A stretch of DNA of 64,000 bases, taken from Gonocerus acuteangulatus (Eukaryota > Arthropoda > Insecta > Hemiptera > Coreidae). The stretch lies in NCBI GenBank assembly GCA_946811695.1, contig OX328124.1, positions 27,361,448 to 27,425,447 of the forward strand, given 5' to 3'. The position numbers and the translations under genes were made by a program. This document shows positions 21,700 through 33,578 of this stretch, one piece after another (the first letter of the stretch is position 1; each line of letters opens with the position of its first letter). The notes under the pieces were generated by a model, which saw only the letters and a list, made by a program, of their open reading frames with translations, searched no databases and was not told the DNA's origin.

Positions 21700-24000
21700 C
21701 AATCCCTGTCTATTACCACTCATCCTAATTCTACAAATCAATCCCTGTCTATTACCACTCATCCTAATTCAACAAATCAATCCCTGTCTATTACCACTCA
21801 TCCTAATTCTACAAATCAACCCCTGTCTATTACCACTCATCCTAATTCTACAAATCAATCCCAGTCTATTACCACTCATCCTAATTCTACAAATCAATCC
21901 CTGTCTATTACCACTCATCCTAATTCTACAAATCAATCCCTGTCTATTACCACTCATCCTAATTCTACAAATCAATCCCTGTCTATTACCACTCATCCTA
22001 ATTCTACAAATCAATCCCTGTCTATTACCACTCATCCTAATTCTACAAATCAATCCCTGTCTATTACCACTCATCCTAATTCTACAAATCAATCCCTGTC
22101 TATTACCACTCATCCTAATTCTACAAATCAATCCCTGTCTATTACCACTCATCCTAATTCTACAAATCAATCCCTGTCTATTACCACTCATCCTAATTCT
22201 ACAAATCAATCCCCGTCTATTACCACTCATCCTAATTCTACAAATCAATCCCTTTCTCTTACCACTCATCCTAATTCTACAAATCAATCCCTGTCTATTA
22301 CCACTCACCCTAATTCTACAAATCAATCCCTGTCTATTACCACTCATCCTAATTCTACAAATCAATCCCTGTCTATTACCACTCATCCTAATTCTACAAA
22401 TCAATCCCTGTCTATTACCACTCATCCTAATTCTACAAATCAATCCCTGTCTATTACCACTCATCCTAATTCTACAAATCAATCCCTGTCTATTACCACT
22501 CATCCTAATTCTACAAATCAATCCCTGTCTATTACCACTCATCCTAATTCTACAAATCAATCCCTGTCTATTACCACTCATCCTAATTCTACAAATCAAT
22601 CCCTGTCTATTACCACTCATCCTAATTCTACAAATCAATCCCTGTCTATTACCACTCATCCTAATTCTACAAATCAATCCCTGTCTATTACCACTCATCC
22701 TAATTCTACAAATCAATCCCTGTCTATTACCACTCATCCTAATTCTACAAATCAATCCCCGTCTATTACCACTCATCCTAATTCTACAAATCAATCCCTT
22801 TCTCTTACCACTCATCCTAATTCTACAAATCAATCCCTGTCTATTACCACTCACCCTAATTCTACAAATCAATCCCTGTCTATTACCACTCATCCTAATT
22901 CTACAAATCAATCCCTGTCTATTACCACTCATCCTAATTCTACAAATCAATCCCTGTCTATTACCACTCATCCTAATTCTACAAATCAATCCCTGTCTAT
23001 TACCACTCATCCTAATTCTACAAATCAATCCCTGTCTATTACCACTCATCCTAATTCTACAAATCAATCCCTGTCTATTACCACTCATCCTAATTCTACA
23101 AATCAATCCCTGTCTATTACCACTCATCCTAATTCTACAAATCAATCCCTGTCTATTACCACTCATCCTAATTCTACAAATCAATCCCTGTCTATTACCA
23201 CTCATCCTAATTCTACAAATCAATCCCTGTCTATTACCACTCATCCTAATTCTACAAATCAATCCCTGTCTATTACCACTCATCCTAATTCTACAAATCA
23301 ATCCCCGTCTATTACCACTCATCCTAATTCTACAAATCAATCCCTTTCTCTTACCACTCATCCTAATTCTACAAATCAATCCCTGTCTATTACCACTCAC
23401 CCTAATTCTACAAATCAATCCCTGTCTATTACCACTCATCCTAATTCTACAAATCAATCCCTGTCTATTACCACTCATCCTAATTCTACAAATCAATCCC
23501 TGTCTATTACCACTCATCCTAATTCTACAAATCAATCCCCGTCTATTACCACTCATCCTAATTCTACAAATCAATCCCTTTCTCTTACCACTCATCCTAA
23601 TTCTACAAATCAATCCCTGTCTATTACCACTCACCCTAATTCTACAAATCAATCCCTGTCTATTACCACTCATCCTAATTCTACAAATCAATCCCTGTCT
23701 ATTACCACTCATCCTAATTCTACAAATCAATCCCTGTCTATTACCACTCATCCTAATTCTACAAATCAATCCCTGTCTATTACCAATCATCCTAATTCTA
23801 CAAATCAATCCCTGTTTATTACCACTCATCCTAATTCTACAAATCAATCCCCGTCTATTACCACTCATCCTAATTCTACAAATCAATCCCTTTCTCTTAC
23901 CACTCATCCTAATTCTACAAATCAATCCCTGTCTATTACCACTCATCCTAATTCTACAAATCAATCCCTGTCTATTACCACTCATCCTAATTCTACAAAT
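21700..24000. repeat. 39-bp minisatellite, 59 units, with higher-order structure
   Basis: The unit reads caatccctgtctattaccac followed by tcatcctaattctacaaat. The span 21700-24000 equals 59 x 39 bp exactly, and the next unit degenerates by about 24035. Variants come in a fixed trio (ccgtct, then tttctctt, then cacccta). The ccgtct variant recurs at 22215, 22761, 23307, 23541 and 23853, that is every 14, 14, 6 and 8 units. Because 39 is divisible by three, the minus strand is open for 744 codons as a 13-residue repeat (LICRIRMSGNRQG). This follows from the unit lacking a stop and is not taken as a gene. Confidence 0.98.
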
Positions 24001-24046
24001 CAATCCCTATCCAATATCACTCATCCTTCATCTCGATCGGAAGATT

Positions 24047-25430
24047 CTCCTCGAGACTACCTAATTTAGAGAACAAAAACCAAGAAATTATGTCAGAGAT
24101 AATGTCAACTTATATTTTCTGTCCTCGGATCTCATTGCCAACGCCCGACTTCCGTCCAGTTGCGGTTGCAGGTGGCGCGTAGGATTGTCTACAGGTATTC
24201 ATATGACTATTCTAGATATCTGAAGCTGTCGTATTATCAAAAATATACAGTATAACTGAAATTATTGATTGTAAATTAAATTAAAATATAATTGAGCATA
24301 GACGACTGCAGAGATTTCTAGGTATATTTCTTGAATAGAGGTAGACTTGAAACCGCCGAGCCTCCTCGAACCCTCTCATGAATGGGAGAGAGGGTTTATA
24401 TAATTACGAAGGGGGGACGACGATCCCCCCCACCCACGAACAAGGAGAGGGAAAGCATTACCTCATTCCATTTATGATTCATACTATTGATTCAGCTTCC
24501 CTTCTCTTCTTCACTTTCTTTCATAGCTTATCTAGAAAATCATTTCTTATATTGCATAAATAAGAAACTTCATTGTATTCAGAAATTGTACACTTTAATA
24601 TTGTCCATGGATTAAACCAGTTTCTTGTTAAATAGTTTGTGTACCTTCATACTAGTATATTGATGTATATCATGAATTATTTCTCCCTGTTTAGATTGCT
24701 TCTAATCTTCATTTTTAGTCTACTTTTTCAGGTGGTTTTACTAAAATTTATGAATTTATTATTTAAAAGGTGGCAGATGGAAGTGCTTTCCTGTCTGGAT
24801 ACTTACTTCTGTATGCCAAACAAATATCGGATAAAACATTAGTAGATGTCGGTATTTTATATTTGTTTGGCTTTGTGCTGATTCAGTTTATTCTTCCTAA
24901 ATGGTGGTCAATAAATATTATTTTTATAAAATTAAGGACCGATCCCTTTGAATTTGAGGTATGTGACCGGTCCCGTTACTCGTTAATAACAAAGGAAACA
25001 AATGGTAGCACTAATAATTTACCTAAAGACTGTCAGCTGCTGTAGATAAACATTATTTACAAGAGTTGTTTTTTATCAATTAATAAACATAATACCAACA
25101 ATTTATATTATTACGACTCCTTTATTTATTAACACAGTTTTTATATGGTTGGTATCTTTGTTGATGATGGTGACTTCTTTCCGAACTCTCACAACTGTTC
25201 TTTTGAATTATAAAAGATTTTAGGATTCCTTATAAATACTTCCTAATGAGCTAAACCATCAGGTATACGCGGTGTTTAATAAATATAAACTTATCGGGCA
25301 ATAAAATTATCTTGCTTCAGATAAATGTCTGGCATTGATGTCTATTTGAACTTCTGTCTCTTTAGGATGTATTAACTTGTCATGGTACGTTGTTAAGGCG
25401 CATAGCGTAGTTGGTAACTACACACAGAGA
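24047..25430. other. Unassigned, with one weak exon candidate
   Basis: At 24770-24958 (+) a frame encodes VADGSAFLSGYLLLYAKQ and a hydrophobic stretch (YLFGFVLIQFILP). It ends at GAG|GTATGT, a good 5' splice site, with a poor AG acceptor just before it. If unspliced, the frame stops at 25043, and AATAAA follows near 25080. No family was recognised and no second exon could be tied to it, so it is not called as a gene. Confidence 0.2.
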
Positions 25431-25608
25431 GGAGGCCCGGTGGCCGTAAGTGTTAAGGCGTGAGCACTTAAGACTCCGTGCTAAGGGTCGAGGGTTCGAG
25501 TCCCACAATGGGTTGGTGGCTTTTCTTTAGAAAATCAGCTCTATCCTGACTAGAAAAGGTTGGTAACCTATAGATAACCCGTCCCAAAATTCTTAGTTAA
25601 TAATAACA
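25431..25608 (+). repeat. SINE-A copy, well preserved
   Basis: Head GGAGGCCCGGTGGCCGTAAG, B box GGTTCGAGTCCCAC, core 'ctagaaaaggttggtaacct' and 'atagataacccgtccc', tail 'ttagttaataata'. The flanks 'acacagagag' and 'acacaaagag' differ by one base and probably mark the target-site duplication. The palindrome in the middle is shorter than in other copies. Confidence 0.88.
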
Positions 25609-28600
25609 CAAAGAGTTAATGTTCCTAAGAAATAAATATGTGAAAATGAAGTCACTGAGAGTATATGTTTACCCAATGAAAGGTAGGACTAATTTTTGTA
25701 TAAATATGCTCTTTTTATCAATATTTTGACACCAAAATCTCATTTACCAAGGTATTTATAACCTTTAAATAAAATATTCCGACATACCAATGATTGAATT
25801 TCCACCATCCCGTGGGTATTTAACCGAGACGGAGTGGAAGAGACGAACAGTCTGTTATTTTTCCTGGAGCAAGGTAGCACAGGAAGCTGGTAGACCACAA
25901 GGACCGGCCTCCCTTCCAGCGATAAAAATAGACGGCTATTTTAAGACTTCACAACCCTCTCAGAAATTGCCATAAACAATTTCCTTCGGGTATTTTTTTT
26001 TCCTTCAGAACTGTGGAATACATTTTCCTTTTTACTTCGAAGTAGGTCACTTGTGCTTATATACTTCTCATATTGAAAATAAACCTGAAACGATTGTTAC
26101 TATTATTTTTACATGAGTGTACTGCTTCTTTGGCGATTTCATTCCTTCACGGTGTCTATGAATTTGTATGATCAAATAAATCAGCACTGTTTTCAGAAAT
26201 TTATTGGTCCCAGAAACGGAAGCTTTAAAATGTCTGTAATATTCTTCAACGCTCATTCTGAGTAGATGGCATCAAATGAGATTTTTTGGGGAAAAATATT
26301 ATTTAAAACCTAAATCAAAATTCGCTTATTCGGATACTTCCAAAGATAAATGAACATTTGACAGCGTAAATAGTACTAAATAGGAAACATTATTATTTTT
26401 GAACAATCGTCTTATGTTCAAATTTATTTTACGAGATCAAGTATATATTTTTTATTTTTATAAAATATATAATACATCTATGTAAACAATCCTTTGATCG
26501 ATAGCTATAAGAATAAGCAGCCAATATCTGGGAGTACCTTCAGCCTTTATTACAATATGTAGGACGATATGATGGAACTTATTGGATTGATCCATCACTC
26601 AATGTCGTACACTAGTTTCTATATTATGTAGAAAATACAAGACTACATTCTATATAAACAACTTTATATCTTAAGAAGTTAATATATTGTACATATCATA
26701 ATTATTTGAAGTTTACATAGAAGAAATTGGGGTTTTAAACTTCCCACGATCGTATTGGTGATCTTGACAGAAAAGCCCCAATAATGCATGTCTTCAAATG
26801 TGAAATAATCAATTATTTTATTCATAAAAAAATAATATTGATTCCATAAAAATAATAATTTTTCTTCAAATCAAATGGCTCTTTTATTGATAATTTACAA
26901 TCAGTACAATATGTACAATAAGTAAATTTGTATGTAAAATGGCGACACACTGGATGAGACGAGGGGAGAAGGAAGACATCACTGCTACTCCCAATGACAG
27001 TTTTAGTCTTAACTTATTTTAATGAAAACTGGTTTGAACTATATACACAATTTCTTGCAATAAGTTGTCTCGTGGCCAATGGCGGGGGAGGCGGCGAGGA
27101 GGATTATCAGGAATAACATTGGAAGAGAGGGATCTTTTAAAATAATAATTAATAATTTAATCATAAAGTCCTCTGAGTAGTTAAAAAATAAAAATGTTCT
27201 TGAAGTGCGCAGAAAGGGTGTGAAATATCCTGGTCGTCAGTTTTGTTCTGCCTGGGTGTGACGGCACAAAGTTAAAAAACACTATTTTTCTGCATTAAGT
27301 TATTCTGTACACTCTACAGGTTTATAAGACATCTCTTCACTATCACTTCAACAATGTATTTATAAATATTTCTTTTAAATATGATTTCCAAAATAATTAT
27401 ATATCTAATTAATATACGACTTAGATCTACGTTATATATAAATTATGATATTCATATTGATTCTACAAAATCTTCTGTCTCTAAGTAATTGCAGCTGGCT
27501 TTTGACAGGTCCTACGGCACACCTTTGAAGAGTGAACTCATTGAAATAGGCTTTTTGAGTTTTCCTTCCATCTGCCTCCTAGAAAGAGGCCGTTGAGCTG
27601 TATCTGAAGAGCCTAGGTGTTATCGCAGCTCTGATCTGAGCCGCCAAGCTAAGGGGAGATGTTGCGACAGATAGCTCACGCCACCGTATAAGGGTCTATT
27701 TAGAACGGGTAGGCCTAGCTACCTCGTCCGTCATTCCGTTCACATAATGATGTATGCTTTCTCTCTTAATCAATAAAACTTTGAGAAGTAAAAGAAGTGA
27801 GAGAGAAAAATGTGCATGTTTATCGAAACTACATACGTGTGTACTGTGGGGTGCTCTACAAGAACATGTGTAGGCGGGTATCTAATAAATTGTGTAGGAG
27901 ATAAACCAACCGAAACTGGTTGTGAGATTTGCTCAGCTCGCTAGTTGTGTCGCAAATGGGTATATGAACGGAAGGCCTACGTAAAAAGCAACGTCTCAGG
28001 ATAGATCAGAAATAGAAACCTAATCTCTAAAAACCTAAAATTATTAAACCAAAGATACCAAAGACCCTGAATCCTTCGGTGTTTCGATCGTCTGCCATTC
28101 TTACGCAAGGGCATCCTGCTTAGCTTTGGTACATAACTTCTTATATTCCACGTTGGCGGAACATCATTAATAGTTCAGGCGAGTGTGTGAAAAGGGTGGC
28201 AATGAAATACTGGACATTATTTCTGATGTCCTTTATCCAATAGTATTAGCGGTAAGTGAGGACGAGCAGCGTTACAGCTATGGACTCATGGGTGCAATAC
28301 TCAAATGATTTTATGTTCTATTGGCGTCGTTCGAGGCTCGGTCCCTCCTTTGTCTTACAATTTTTTTCTTAAAGGTCTCAAGAGGTGGATGGTAACCTTA
28401 GACGTTATTCATCCTTAAACCCTATCCATACATACATTCAAGAGGTGGATTGTTTTGTCAACGTATATTTGTAATGTTATTAAGAATTACTTTAGAAAGT
28501 ATCTCCTTCTATACTACGTTTGTGATTAAAAAGCTTCCAGTAAAGTTTAACCGCCTAAGAAGTAGAGAGCGAACACCAACAAAAACAAGTGCCAACCTAG

Positions 28601-28623
28601 TTTTTAAGAGTGATGGGATAAAA
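25609..28623. other. Unassigned 3-kb stretch
   Basis: The longest stretch without a recognised element. 25790-25975 is open for 61 codons without known content. 27480-28000 is somewhat GC-richer with no long frame. It may contain host intronic or intergenic DNA. Confidence 0.35.
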
Positions 28624-28633
28624 TGATAAATAT

Positions 28634-28837
28634 TATTATATAAACTTTAACGTCCATTATTATTAACGAAGAATTTTGGGACGGGCTATCTATAGTTTAC
28701 CACCCTTTTCTAGCCAGGATAGGGCTGATGCCTTTTATTTTTTCTAAAGGAAAGCCACCATCCCATATTGGGAATCGAACCCATGACCTTAGGCTTGGAG
28801 TGTTAAGTGCTCACGCCTTAACTCTCACGGCCACCAG
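28634..28837 (-). repeat. SINE-A copy with 10-bp target-site duplication
   Basis: Full-length on the minus strand. Tail reverse of 'aacgtccattattattaac', core reverse of 'taccacccttttctagccag', B box reverse of 'gggaatcgaaccca', head reverse of 'cacggccacc'. Direct repeat tgataaatat at 28624-28633 and 28838-28847. Confidence 0.92.
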
Positions 28838-28874
28838 TGATAAATATGTACTCATAATAAGAGAAAATGAATTT

Positions 28875-29630
28875 TATTTACTGCTAATATGTACTTTTAA
28901 TACAATGAGCATTGAATTCATACGAGAGCTTAAAATAATGACCAAAAGGAAAAAGACATTTTTTTTTTTTTTTTTTTTTTAATTAAATAAGGCAGCAAAC
29001 TATTCAATTCAAATATCCCGTAAAATAAAGAATTTCCTAGTTTTCCTTACCGATATCTAAATTTCCTAAGCCCTGAAAGTAGTTTATGATTCTTCGGAAT
29101 AATGTTCGGCTAACTCAAGCAGTCCACATTCTTAATTTCCTTATAATTACATATTTTATTAATGAAATCATTTTTTTATGCTTTCTTATGAGTTTTTCTG
29201 GGCTGTCTTAGTGCGCCATTTGTTTATTTGTTAAGGTTCAGTTGATGTATTGTATTTACTGCTAATATGTACTTTTAATACAATGAGCATTGAATTCATA
29301 CGAGAGCTTAAAATAATGACCAAAAGGAAAAAGACATTTTTTTTTTTTTTTTTTTTTAATTAAATAAGGCAGCAAACTATTCAATTCAAATATCCCGTAA
29401 AACAAAGAATTTCCTAGTTTTCCTTACCGATATCTAAATTTCCTATGCCCTGAAAGTAGTTTATGATTCTTCGGAATAATGTTCGGCTAACTCAAGCAGT
29501 CCACATTCTTAATTTCCTTATAATTACATATTTTATTAATGAAATCATTTTTTTATGCTTTCTTATGAGTTTTTCTGGGCTTTCTTAGTGCGCCATTTGT
29601 TTATTTGTTAAGGTTCAGTTGATGTATTGT
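28875..29630. repeat. Recent tandem duplication, two units of 378 bp
   Basis: 28875-29252 and 29253-29630 are almost identical. Differences seen are poly(T) length and a few single bases (for example aataaag/aacaaag, ctaagccc/ctatgccc, gctgtctt/gctttctt). Each unit has a T-run after 'gaaaaagaca'. No coding content is evident. The low divergence indicates a recent event or, less likely, an assembly duplication. Confidence 0.95.
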
Positions 29631-29639
29631 ATTTTTTGG

Positions 29640-30439
29640 TATCTGCTGATGAGGTTAAGGTTCCCAGCCAGCAGAGCGTGGAAGTAGATTCCCATGGTGT
29701 ACCTCCAACATGTTCCCCATTTCCTGCAACGTGTTATGTTCATTCCCAGTAGATCCACCTGCTCCCGAAACTTATCAGCAATGGCCTTCCCATGACTCAA
29801 AGGATGAATCATCAATTCCATTTTGTACAATGGGCTCCAATTATTATCCTAATCATCTGTTATTGAATTGTTCACTTTAATTGCCTGATACAAAAGTATA
29901 TCTTGTCCGATGGGTATGTATTTCAGAAATTTGTAATTAGTATCAATATCTTGCACATGTTCAATGGCATTCATATAATTTTTCCTTTGAATAAAGGAAA
30001 CGATTTGGACTCCCGGTTCTCAAAATAATTATCTTATTAATTATCCTAAAATATAGAGCAAAGGAAGTCCGTCTGACTAAGCAGGAGAATTTCCACATGA
30101 CTCCTCGTGCGTAAAGATATCAGCAATATAAATGAAAGTGAACTGATAACATAGAATTAGACGAAATGTTTGCTCCCGAGCTTCTTCATTCATATAATTT
30201 TCATTTTCCTCTTCCTACGACGAGCAATGACAGTTCAAAACTATTTTTAATAGTTAGTCATTTTTAGAACGAATAATGACTCTCTGGGAATTGTAAAGCA
30301 GTTTGCTATTTTCTCCAGGATGTAGGAAATTATTTTATGTGTTGTATTTTTTTATTACTTATAATTATTTTGCAGAAGTAAGGTCTCATTACAGATGTCA
30401 TGTTTGTATACTTCTCTGTATATTTTGTTTTTTTTTAGA
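29640..30439. other. Unassigned DNA
   Basis: A 71-codon minus-strand frame (29615-29830) has an even, non-repetitive composition but no recognised domain; it is not called. Confidence 0.35.
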
Positions 30440-30669
30440 TACTTACTTAAGAGGCTCTGCTGTCCAAGATAGATTTCGGCCTCCCGAACAATTTTCCTCC
30501 ATTCCTGTCTATCCTGATTTCTACTGCAGTCAGCAACTCCAAATTTTCCAAGGTTCTTTGGCCAAATTTTCCTAGGACGTCCTCTCTTCCTCTTTCCTGG
30601 CAAGGGTTCACTTGTGACCTCCTTTACCATTCTGTTTTTGGGTAACCTTTAAACACGTCCAAGCCAGCT
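30440..30669 (-). pseudogene. LINE C-terminal fragment (GRPR-W type)
   Basis: On the minus strand the frame reads WLGRV, stop, RLPKNRMVKEVTSEPLPG, then KRKRGRPRKIW and later RQEWRKIVREAE. This is the typical tail of an animal endonuclease/reverse-transcriptase retrotransposon (WLGHVxRMPExR, GKRxRGRPRxRW, DRxxWRxIV). There is one in-frame stop and no RT core remains. It is a different family from the 49-51 kb element, which ends in RNase H and a zinc knuckle. Confidence 0.75.
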
Positions 30670-31900
30670 AATTATTCTCGACTTGATAAATCTGACGATG
30701 TCCTAAGATTTTTATAGATATCCTTTAATATTTTCAAAGAGACATCAAATTTTATGCTCCTTCGGTTCCCCGGGGAACCAAGAAAATTGCAAATGGTATA
30801 AGATTTGTACCATTTTTCATGGAATTTCGGTGCTCAGTTCTAACTGAAATCATCAATATCGCATCCAAAGTGAATTTCATAATGTTTTTGTTTTACAAAT
30901 GGCAAGATAATTTCTCCTCTGAGAATGTCTGCATTACCTAATCTCTTGTCTCTTGTCAAAAAAATCCAAAAACACTAGAACACATCGCCAACAATGCACT
31001 TCTCAATAGAAACTAAGATTTCCAAGGTATTTAGATGTAGTCAGGGTTCAATCGTGTGGTATCTTAATAAAACTACATTCAACGGTCAATGATCTCCTAT
31101 CAATGAAACGAAAATTATATTTAAAGGTTCCTGTGGTAACAATCAAATGGAGCTTGGAAAAGGGTGTCCCTAGATTCCATGCTTTACAAAACCTTACATT
31201 TCTCTGTATTTCCGTTGAGTCCAAGAGAACAGGTGACATTGTTTTTTCTTGACATGGTTTTAATCCTCCAGGCGTTTCGGCGCATTCCTGGTGCAAATGT
31301 GGTTTCCTCAAGTACCGGGATAGTGTGATAAGACAATGTGGATGTAGTTTGAAGGTGTTAATGAAGGAAGGGGAAACTATCTACTAGGGAGTAGTTAGTA
31401 GGAGGAAGACAGTAGTTAGGCACGGCCATGCCCTCCAATCCTCCACTTCAAAGCATCTTTATCGGATAACCTTCAAGTTAAGTGCATTCTCTTCGGCCAA
31501 AGCATATGGTGGAGTACCTACACTACACAAACAATATCCTAGGACAAATGTATTTTGCCAGAATCATAATCCATTTCATGTAATAATAGTTATAATATAA
31601 TTTTAGATTATAAATTGTAAAGAATCCACCCAGGAGGATATGCATAAACTATGCACATTTCTTAGTAAAGCAACCACAACAATATAAACCAAAAATGTTT
31701 GCCCTTTTATATAAAAAAGATAGATAAAACCAAATTTTCTGGTTAAAGCTTACTTGTTCTGGTCGAATTTTACTTTTTAGAATGCGAAACACAAACTTTT
31801 GTATGCTATATACAGCAAGACATAGAATAAAAATCGAAATTACGATCACAAGTAAGACATTAATAATTAATTAAGCTGTTGCGGTGATAAGAAGCCAAGG
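30670..31900. other. Unassigned DNA
   Basis: An 87-codon minus-strand frame (31048-31311) was inspected and has no recognisable domain. Confidence 0.35.
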
Positions 31901-31935
31901 CGAAGAGAAAAAGAAAGATTTTCAGAAAAATTCAA

Positions 31936-32120
31936 TTCCCGACGTTTCGGCACCGTCTTAGGCAGCCTTTATTAGCAACAAACGCCTATAGGGGAAGGAA
32001 GACCACGATAACTAAGAATGGGTCACACTTATCCATTGTCACCTTAGAGTTATCCTGGTTCCTCTCCTAAGCATTTCTTAAAAAAAAAGAAGACTGACAA
32101 ATAACATGCCGAAACGTTGG
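31936..32120 (-). repeat. Degenerate Penelope-terminus-like sequence
   Basis: On the minus strand, 'gcctaagacggtgccgaaac' then 'gtcggg' resembles the hammerhead core, with a damaged first box (CTAAGA instead of CTGANGA), a CGG/CCG stem and GAAACGTC. A second GCCGAAACGTTGGGAAC lies in opposite orientation at 32108-32124. Probably an eroded Penelope-like terminal repeat. Confidence 0.45.
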
Positions 32121-32254
32121 GAACATAGATACGAATACCAACCATTCGTTGACTTCTGATTAATAATTTTGTATGGATTGGAGAATTTCATGCGAACACC
32201 TCATTCCCGATGGGCCCATTTTCCTGTTTTCAAGTTTATATTACATTACATATA

Positions 32255-32259
<5 letters not shown>

Positions 32260-32321
<62 letters not shown>
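32260..32321. repeat. (TA)n microsatellite
   Basis: About 62 bp of TA repeat directly beside the Penelope-type inverted repeat at 32359-32632. Confidence 0.95.
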
Positions 32322-32325
<4 letters not shown>

Positions 32326-32358
32326 TCTTGAGAAAGATGACCCAGTATATATTTTCCA

Positions 32359-32632
32359 CTTTTTCTTGTTTCTTTTTCTGGCAGGGGGTCGATAAAGCAG
32401 TACACTCTTGGTTCACATTTACTACTTTATTTGGTATGTTTCGCCCGACATGTTTCGTGCCTTTTTGCACTTCTTCAGGGGCTTTCCTTATCGGGAAGTC
32501 CTCTCGTCATGTTGTCTAGCTTGAGTCAGGCGTAATAGTCGTAGGCGAAACATACCAAATAAAGTAGTCAATGTAAACAAAGATTGTGCTGCTTTGTCGA
32601 CCCCCTGCCATAAAAAGAAACAAGAAAAAATG
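32359..32632. mobile_element. Penelope-type inverted terminal repeat, no coding part left
   Basis: Two arms in opposite orientation: 32359-32443 and 32543-32632 ('ggcgaaacataccaaataaa' through 'cgaccccctgcca' to 'aaagaaacaag'). The roughly 100-bp centre contains a hammerhead-like core on the minus strand. Penelope-like elements are known to carry hammerhead ribozyme motifs in terminal repeats that can be inverted, so this is interpreted as a Penelope-like remnant. No RT or endonuclease frame is present here. Confidence 0.65.
32443..32482 (-). ncRNA. Hammerhead-ribozyme-like motif HH1 (40 nt)
   Basis: In minus-strand order: GCCC (stem I), CTGAAGA (box 1), a stem II of GTGC/GCAC around AAAAAG, GAAAC (box 2), AT, GTC (cleavage triplet), GGGC (stem I partner). 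Stem III would be one C-G pair plus the conserved A-U. This matches the minimal type I hammerheads known from Penelope-like elements. One unpaired A lies at the base of stem II, so activity is uncertain. Confidence 0.7.
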
Positions 32633-32870
32633 AATATATATACTTATATTGATTGCCATATGTAATATGGTGGTGCTTCTTTCACACAAATATCAACCCC
32701 AATGGTACCCATGGGATGCTGAAATGTTTATCAATAAATAGACCGAAGTTATCCTTTAGGGTTTTATATTTTCGCCACATCAAAAAAGGAAATATAATTA
32801 CTCATAAAAACGGCTTTATAATAAATAAAAAAAAATGAAGGAAAATAATAGATTAATGTTAATTAATCTC

Positions 32871-33000
32871 ACGCCGGTCGGGCGTGGTCAGTACCTGAAT
32901 GGGTGACCGACCACGTGATATTGGCATTATAAAAGGGTGGCAACCTGTAGATAGCCAGGCGCTAATAGCCAAATAGTTGATGCGCCGTTAAAAAAAAAAA
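32871..33000 (+). repeat. 5S rRNA-derived SINE, 5'-truncated copy
   Basis: 'gggcgtggtcagtacc', 'tgaatgggtgaccgaccacg' and 'ttggc' match the 3' half of 5S rRNA. Then comes the SINE-A-like core ('aaaagggtggcaacctgtag') and the SINE-B-like tail ('ggcgctaatagcc', 'gttgatgcgccgt'), followed by poly(A). It cannot be a functional 5S gene because the 5' half is missing. Confidence 0.85.
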
Positions 33001-33578
33001 AATTAATGAGACCTGGTTCTTTTGAACATATGGAAGTACCTTCTTCTAATTTTATGTTATTCCTGTGAATTCCGGAAAGGCATGAGCGCGCCATACCGCC
33101 CACCACATACCGGTGAGTCCTCATGGCTACGTCCTTACTCAAGCTGGGTCTAATGATAAACATTAAGGTTGAAGCGTGCTAAAATGCTAATACATCTCGG
33201 CATCGTTTCCTCTGATTGTCATTCAATAAGGATTCTACTCTGATGTATGAATCACTGCAAATATTTCCATTCCAAGTTTTATAAAAAAAGTCCGACTCGC
33301 AGGAACTGCAGCATCTTAGCGCGGTTCCGTTCATGTCCCTAGTGCTATTTGATAAGCTTAGAAAAGAAATAAACTTATTTTTTTTATATATCTCGTGAAA
33401 ATTGTCAAAATCCTCTCGAACATCTCGAATAAAAGTGATATTAAGGCGTCAGGGACACCGACAGTAGCTAACTTTTACACAGAAGCGGAAATTACAGAAT
33501 CTGGCTCTCATTCTAAAGCAAAGCTCTATAAATCAATACAAAATAGGCCTAATAAAGCCTTTCTAGAGGATACAGAAG

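Noticed and set aside
21700..24000. CRISPR-like array because of regular spacing
   Set aside because: There are no unique spacers; the whole 39-bp unit repeats, and the window is eukaryotic.
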